Below, piece after piece: positions 57,804 through 64,000 of a stretch of DNA of 64,000 bases (its first letter is position 1; the number at the start of each line of letters is the position of its first letter). The position numbers and the translations under genes were made by a program. Below the pieces are notes generated by a model. The model was given only the letters and a program-made list of their open reading frames with translations. It searched no databases and was not told the DNA's origin. Source of the DNA: Hydrangea macrophylla. Lineage: Eukaryota > Streptophyta > Magnoliopsida > Cornales > Hydrangeaceae. The stretch is taken from the NCBI GenBank assembly GCA_033977485.1, contig CM066984.1, forward strand, positions 48,607,100-48,671,099, given 5' to 3'.

Positions 57804-57951
57804 TGTTGGATTTCTAGAAAAAGCTTAGAGAGCATAATCAGCTCTCCTATTTTATTAATAAAGTATAGAATAGAATAATTACAATCAGGTCCCTACATAA
57901 GTTAAAACATAAAAATTAGGACAAGTCCCATAAAATAAATATCTGTCAACA
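57804..57951 (-). repeat. 3' LTR of Copia G (148 bp)
   Basis: Starts TGTTGGAT and ends GTCAACA. Inverted repeat GAGAGC/GCTCTC at 57828-57846 next to a TATA-like TTAATAAAATA on the minus strand. The partner LTR keeps the stem and changes the loop. Confidence 0.93.
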
Positions 57952-59196
57952 CTCCCCCTCAAGTTGGTGCGTAGATATCTCTCATGCCCAGCTTGCTAAG
58001 AATTAAATGAAATGACCGCCCGACTAAACACTTTGTCATAACATCTGCTAACTGCTCCCCGGATCTTACAAACGGAGTACAAATACTTCCATTGTTCAGC
58101 TTTTCCTTAATAAAGTGCCTATCTATCTCAACATGCTTAGTTCTGTCATGTGGAACTGGATTGTGGGCAACATCGATAGCAGCTTTGTTATCACAGTATA
58201 ACTTCATTGAGTCCTTTGGCCCAAATCCAAAGTTAGACAACACAATCTAAATCCACAACAACTCGCACACTCCTTGTGCCATGGCTCTAAACTCTGCCTC
58301 TGCGCTAGATCTAGCAACTACTGACTGCTTTTTACTCCTCCAAGTCACCAAGTTACCACCAACAAATGTGCAATAACCAGTGGTTGAACTCCTGTCAGTG
58401 ATGGACCCAGCCCAATCTGCATCCGTATAAGCCTCCACTAATGTATGACCATGTTGAGCTAAGTATAGCCCTTTTGCCGGTGCTGTCTTCAAATACTTCA
58501 CAATTCTAAACACAGCTTCATGATGGGGTTGTTTAGGATCATACATAAATTGGCTAACTACACTAACCGCGAAAGCAATATCAGGTCTGGTGTGTGCCAA
58601 ATAAATCAGTTTACCTACTAACCTATGGTACCTTCCCTTATCAACAGGCTCTCCACCGGGATCATCACCAAGTTTCATATTAAGATCCATTGGGGTATCT
58701 ACTGCCTTACTCCCAAGCATGCCAGTTTCTTGGAGAAGGTCCAAAACATACTTCCGTTGTGATATAAATATTCCTTCCTTGGATCATGCCACTTCAATTC
58801 CCAAGAAGTAATTTAAATCACCTAAATCTTTGATCTTAAACTCTTTAGCAAGATATGATTTCAGACATTTCATCTCCTCAAAATCATTCCCTGTTAGGAC
58901 AATATCATCTACATAGACAATCAAAGCAGTAACCTTGCCCTGTGATGAGTGTTTAATAAACAAAGTATGATCGCCTTGGCTAAAACCATACCTGGTCATA
59001 GCTTGAGAAAACCTATCGAACCAAGCTCTAGGAGATTGCTTTAGACCATATAATGACTTCTTATGACGACACACTTTCCTCTGGTCTTGTCATCCTCAAA
59101 CCCTATAGGAATGTCCATGTAGACTTCTTCTAAGTCCCCATGTAAGAATGCATTTTTTATATCAAACTGGTGTGATGGCCATTCCAAGTTTGCTGC

Positions 59197-59316
59197 TAGA
59201 GACAGTAGAATCCGAATGGAGTTTGTTGAATTGGAGCATTCAACCCAAAACCAATTTAGAGACAGTAGAATCCGAATGGAGTTTGTTGAATTGGAGCATC
59301 CAACCCAAAACCAATT
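59197..59316 (-). repeat. 60-bp tandem duplication at the TRIM M2 junction
   Basis: Two 60-bp copies (59197-59256, 59257-59316), one mismatch. Each contains 27 bp of Copia G RT and 33 bp of TRIM LTR, so the duplication happened after M2 had inserted. Confidence 0.9.
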
Positions 59317-59625
59317 GGCAATGGGTGGAGTAGCCCCTTGAACTTATATATTGAGTAGCTGGGTTATAAGTCCCCGATGTGGGATAGACAATCTCAACAC
59401 GTCCCCACACGTGTGGCATGACTGAGAGCCAAACACGTGGATTACTGAGATAGGGTGACGTGGAGCAAACGTGGCCAAACTGGCCCAACAATAACCTGCT
59501 CTGATACCATGTTGAATTGGAGCATCCAACCCAAAACCAATTGGAAATAGGTGGAGTAGCCCCTTGAACTTATATATTGAGTAGCTGGGTTATAAGTCCC
59601 CGATGTGGGATAGACAATCTCAACA
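59224..59625 (-). mobile_element. TRIM element M2
   Basis: LTRs of 116 bp at 59284-59399 and 59510-59625 differ at two positions and enclose about 110 bp with an initiator-Met primer site (minus TGGTATCAGAGCAGG, 59495-59509). Target duplication GAGTT (59219-59223 and 59626-59630). The first 60 bp are a duplicated junction. Same family as M1, in the opposite orientation. No coding. Confidence 0.92.
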
Positions 59626-61314
59626 GAGTTCATCTTTGCAATCGGAGCAAAAGTTTCCTGATAGTCCACTGCATACGTCTGAGTAAAACCCTTGGCTACC
59701 AACCTAGCTTTATATCTCTCAACTGTACCATCAGCTTTATGCTTCATACAGAACACCCACTTGCACCCTACTGTCTTTTTTCCATGAGGTAACTCTGTTT
59801 TCAGTCATGGCAAACTTCCATTTAGGATCGGACAAAGTTTCCTGAGCATTGCTAGGAATAGAAACAGAATCGAGATTGGACACAAAAGCCCTATAAGAAG
59901 GGTACAAATGAGTGTAAGTAACAAATTTTGAAAGGGGATGTTTAGTACATTCCCTTGTGCCCTTGCGAAGCGCAATGGGAATATCTAACTCAATATTAGG
60001 AGAAGACACAGGAGTATGAGTAGAAGGCGTAGAAGGACTAGAAATACCTGGACCATCATCCTCTGAAGAAGGCAACTAGAGTGGGATTGGAGAAATGACC
60101 TGATCTTTTGTTGCCCCAAAAATTCTTCTACTCTTGTTTTTGGAGTAAGTCTGCAATTCTTTTCTCCTATCTTCCCCACTTTCCTCTCTTATACTACCTT
60201 CCTCACTCTCATCTCTTTTCTCTTCTTTTTCTTCTTTTTCTCCACCCTCATTTCTATTTTCTTCTTCACTCTCATCTCCATTTTTTCCTTCACTCTCATC
60301 TCCCCCATCCCCTAAAATAAATGGAATCGTTGCTCCAGACTTCTCTTCACTAAGTTGTCTCTCCCCCTGAAGAGATGGCTGGGAAGACGTGAAATAGGAC
60401 AATGATCATCAAAGGTAACATCCATAGACACAAACCATTTATGAGAGGGAGGATGAAAACACTTATACCCTTTTTAAGTGGGAGAATACCCTACAAACAC
60501 ACTCTTTAGGGCACGGGGATCTAATTTGCGCCTAGACTGGGAGTGATTATGAACAAAGCAAACACCCAAACACTCTAGGAGGGATAGGAAAAATGGAACA
60601 AGGCTTAGTGAGAAGTTCTATAGGAGCTTTCTTCCCAAGAACACGGGAAGGAAGACGATTGATGAGGTAGGCAGCGATTAAGACTGCCTCCCCCCAATAA
60701 AACTTTGGAATCTACATAGAAAACAACATAGATCTAGCAGACTCCAATAAGTGACAATTTTTTCGCTCAGCCACCCCATTTTGCTATGGAGTATTTATGC
60801 ACGATGTTTGGTGGATCATGCCATGCTCAGAAAAATAGAGAGTAAGACCTCCATAAATATATTCCTCCCTTTCATCAGAACGAATAATCTTAACCACTGT
60901 ACTAAACTGGGTACATATCATCTTGTGGAATGTTTTAAAGATAAAAAAAACATCACTTTTTTTCTTTCATTAAGTAGACCCAAGTTGTGCGAGTGTAGTC
61001 ATCAATAAAAGTAACAAACCATTTATAACCATTCAAAGTAGGAATATGAGAAGGACCCCAAACATCTGTGTGAATAAGAGCAAATGGAATAGTACTTTTA
61101 TTGATACTAGAATTAAATGTAGCACGATGATGTTTTCCCAAGTTCACATGGCTCACAAGATATCTCGAAAATACATTTATTAGGAACTAAAGACGAGAAT
61201 AAAAAACGAAGTAGGTAGAAAGGAGGATGTCCTGATCTCTGATGCCACAGCCACATCTCTCGAGGAAGATTCTCTCTCTGGGTCGTATGAGCAACTTGAG
61301 TGTCCCCTCCATTT

Positions 61315-61602
61315 GATACTCCACCGGGCAACAAGAAATACAGACCATTCTCCTCCCTACCACTGCCAATCTCCTTCTTCGTGGAGAGGTCCTAAAAGAC
61401 ACAATGAGACGAAAAGAAGATCACGCTACAATTTAAATCACGAGTAATTCGACTAATTGATACTCCACCGGGCAACAAGAAATACAGACCATTCTCCTCC
61501 CTACCACTGCCAATCTCCTTCTTCGTGGAGAGGTCCTAAAAGACACAATGAGACGAAAAGAAGATCACGCTACAATTTAAATCACGAGTAATTCGACTAA
61601 TT
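61315..61602 (-). repeat. 144-bp tandem duplication in G
   Basis: Two copies, 61315-61458 and 61459-61602, that I read as identical. They start GATACTCCACCGGGCAAC and end GACTAATT, covering the protease/integrase junction. The length is a multiple of three, but each copy contains a stop. Confidence 0.92.
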
Positions 61603-62973
61603 GAAAAAAGATTAGTCGAAAAATTAGGCACATGAAGAACAGAGGATAAAGCAAAAGAATTTGAAATGTTGATAACACCTTTACCAGTAAGTCAGTAACC
61701 GAGGAAAAACTGCCATCGGCAGTTTTAACGTTATCCTTCCTTGAACAAGGAGTATAAGTTGAAAAACAGTGGAACGACCAGTCATATGATCGAAAGCACG
61801 GAAATCAATGATCCATGGCTGTCGAGAATCCACACTTGAATTATTGGAAAAAATAGCAGAATTACCTTTATGAGCAAAGGAAGTAGAGGCACTAGTTGAG
61901 GTGTCCAACTACGCCATAATGCGCCTCAGAGTCTCAATGTTGGTGCTATTAATACTTCCAGGCACTAATGAAGGGGTAGTAGCTGGTAACTCCTCATGAT
62001 ATGCAGAATCGGACCCAGTAGTCAAGTGAGCACGTGGGCCACTCGCCCGGCAACCACGACCACCACTACGGCCCCCACCTCATCCCTTAGAAATGGGCGG
62101 ACGACCATGGAGCCTCCAACACATCTCTTTAGTGTGCCTAGGACGGTTGCAGCAGTAATCACACCAAAGCTGGTCTTTATCATCACTGACCTCATTACTA
62201 GAATCTTTGCGCGGAGTAGTAATCTTGCCACCTCTCTGGCTAGAGGAAATACGAACCGATCTGTATGTAGATGTTGGAGGAAGCATGACAGAACGGCGAC
62301 TACCCTCGTTCTGAACGCAGGCAAAAGCTTCCATAAGCGATGGCAACGGTTCCATTCCAAGTATCCTACTTCGCACTAGGTCAAACTCAGGATTAAGACC
62401 AATAAGTAATTTAAAAATTCTCACACTTTCAATATACGTTTTAAAGCTGGCAGCATCGGTCGGGCACACTGGATGATGGGTTATTAGATGATCCAATCTC
62501 TTCCAAAGAGAACTTAATGCAGTAAAATATTGCAAAGTGGAGCGATCGCCCTGTATCTCAGCTTCAAGTGTGCGTCACAACTCATAAAGCTAGGCTACAT
62601 TTCCCTTCCGAGAATACGTCTCAACAAGAGTATCCCAGATATCTTGTGTTGTTTCCATGCCAAAAAAACCATCGGCGATCTCGGGCTCTATAGAATGAGT
62701 GAGCCAACTCATGACCAGAAAATTATCAACTTCCCACTTGCCATAGGTAGGATCTTCAAGACTAGGTGTCTTGATTACGCCATTCACATATCCAAACTTC
62801 GATCTACTGTCAAGCCAGAACGTGACAGACTATGACCAAGACAAATAATTCTCACCATTCAATAACACGGTGGTGATCTTTAATCCAGGGTTCTCGGTAA
62901 TGGGCAACCTCTCGTTACCTACAGGAAAACTGGTACTACCGGGAGTCTTCTAGGCTAATTCTTCCTTCGATAT

Positions 62974-63455
62974 ATTGAGAAGAAATCTGATAATGAAGTG
63001 GTGATGGAATCAAGGCTCACCTAGTGTCCACAAGCACCAATCTGGTGCACTTGTCCGATTTATGGACAAATCATTTGGTCCGTATTCAGACCCGGAAAAA
63101 GGAATAGAAAGAACTTGTGATCAGCCCAGTACAAAAAATTATAAATAGACTGATCTAGGGTTGAAAACTAGGATTGAAAGCGAATACTAAGAGATTGTGT
63201 TCAGTCCATGGTTTCTGTGTGATGAAGAGAGGTAAGGAAGGGTGTCGGCTGGTTCAAACAAGGGCCAAAATGGATTGTCGCAGCCCCTAATGTGTTCGCC
63301 GAAGGACCTGGAGAAGGAGAGGGGTCAGGCAAAGGGTCTAGAGGGTGGGGGTTGGTCGGCGAAGAGTCTGGTAGGGTTTTTAGTGGTCGGCGTAGGGGTG
63401 GGTGATGTTGGTTATATGAATCGCAGCCCCTAGGGTTAGGGAAGCTCTGATACCA
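62974..63455 (-). other. Leader and primer site of Copia G
   Basis: Non-coding. Contains TTTATGGACAAATCATTTGG-type short repeats near 63058-63085 and GGTCGGCG-type motifs. Ends in the iMet primer site at 63444-63455. Similar to the leader at 14085-14246 plus 27727-28032. Confidence 0.7.
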
Positions 63456-63603
63456 TGTTGGATTTCTGGAAAAAGCTTAGAGAGCATAATCTGCTCTCCT
63501 ATTTTATTAATAAAGTATAGAATAGAATAATTACAATCAGGTCCCTACATAAGTTAAAACATAAAAATTAGGACAAGTCCCATAAAATAAACATTTGTCA
63601 ACA
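63456..63603 (-). repeat. 5' LTR of Copia G (148 bp)
   Basis: Four differences from 57804-57951. Followed by ATCCA. Confidence 0.93.
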
Positions 63604-63608
63604 ATCCA

Positions 63609-64000
63609 GTATCAGAATCAAGATTCTGTTTTGGATAGAATGTAATTCAGGACAGAGATCTCAAACTAAAAGGCTCACTAGTGTAAATGTGGTTGAGGTT
63701 TCTTATTCAACCTACTTCAGTGAAATGGAAAACAACTGCCCTTGCTAAAAAGGAAAGCAGGGTTTTTTGGGGAAATAATAATCCCACCCCCGTAATGATA
63801 AAATATACTAAAAAGTAAGGTAAAACTTTGTATCTTGGCTTTATTCTTTTTTCCAAATCAAAAAAGTATTTACAACAACTCGCATGCATGGAGTATTTGT
63901 ACCAATAAGAAGGCGGGTAAAACGTAGGCACAGCTACCCAGAGAGCCATACCCGTAGTGGGGGAGCATAAGCCATAGTGCCCGACTGACCCAATGAATCG
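63609..64000. other. Right-edge spacer, nothing recognised
   Basis: No exon or repeat identified. A short minus frame (63707-63949) has no known domain. GC content rises after about 63890. Confidence 0.4.

Larger units (their letters stand above)
57959..62973 (-). pseudogene. Copia G gag-pol, heavily broken
   Basis: The expected start codon reads ATA (62973-62971) instead of ATG before SKEEL. Gag has stops soon after (ELA-stop, LSWS-stop). The knuckle CDYCCNRPRHTKEMC is damaged by one extra residue (about 62165-62110). Protease reads WIIDFRAFDHMT, losing DSG. Integrase pieces lie at 61334-60751 with HQRSGHPP and CEPCELGK. The Glu/Lys linker is at 60402-60080. RT is split by TRIM M2 at 59224-59625, with VYVDDIVLTG near 58920. 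RNase H (TDADWAGSITDRSS) is nearly intact, and the frame ends IYAPT at 57959. Two tandem duplications (60 and 144 bp) add to the damage. Confidence 0.88.
57804..63603 (-). mobile_element. Copia G, with TRIM M2 in its RT
   Basis: LTRs of 148 bp at 57804-57951 and 63456-63603. Exact target duplication ATCCA (57799-57803, 63604-63608). Four LTR differences by eye (2.7%). Minus-strand primer site TGGTATCAGAGC abuts the 5' LTR (63444-63455). Without M2 and the tandem duplications it is about 5.2 kb. Related to the A/D and composite B elements. Inserted in AT-rich sequence upstream of exon A. Confidence 0.95.

Overview
This is nuclear DNA from a flowering plant, most likely a eudicot. The evidence is a dense load of Ty1/copia and Ty3/gypsy LTR retrotransposons primed by initiator-methionine tRNA (TGGTATCAGAGC primer sites), TRIM and hAT/Harbinger-type miniature elements, and three exons that read as a plant RING-CH zinc-finger membrane protein. 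There is no prokaryotic gene organisation. Almost every long open frame belongs to a decayed retroelement polyprotein.

Host gene. Three exons on the minus strand (55985-55839, 55718-55610, 28975-28852) join in frame at GT/AG borders. They encode the end of a RING-CH finger, two membrane segments and a Cys-rich stretch. Intron A/B is a normal 120 bp. Intron B/C is about 26.6 kb and filled with nested transposons. The first and last exons are not in the window, so the gene probably spans more than 64 kb and all the transposons here may be intronic.

Left part (1-28600). An old plus-strand Copia relic (1-946, 6138-6240) was split by young Copia A (947-6132, identical 151-bp LTRs, duplication ATATG). 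Next come a hAT-like miniature element (6573-7235) and a TRIM (F) with LTR pieces at 7543 and 28338. F was split first by a 918-bp hAT element and then by a composite Copia block (8512-28221). That block holds a second Copia 3' end (LTR 9536-9667), a 1.07-kb hAT-like element (9898-10968), and Copia D (14252-27721, duplication ACTGG). D contains chromodomain gypsy E (18812-27498, duplication GATGG).

Middle (28553-55610, the giant intron). It holds a second copy of the GATTCG-rich hAT-like element (29995-30489), a Harbinger-type MITE (31330-31900) and Copia K (32114-50528). K was invaded by Copia L (32630-38322, itself carrying TRIM M1), by Copia P (41619-48748, itself carrying hAT-like elements R and Q) and by a GC-rich hAT MITE (S). 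A 5'-truncated Copia T (50833-54415) lies next to it.

Right part. After the two small exons come a plain AT-rich stretch and Copia G (57804-63603, duplication ATCCA), which is interrupted by a second TRIM (M2).

LTR divergences counted by eye agree with the nesting order: A 0/151, P and E about 1.3%, G 4/148, L 5/160, K 5/145, D 6/157. Every polyprotein carries at least two disabling changes, so no element here looks autonomous.
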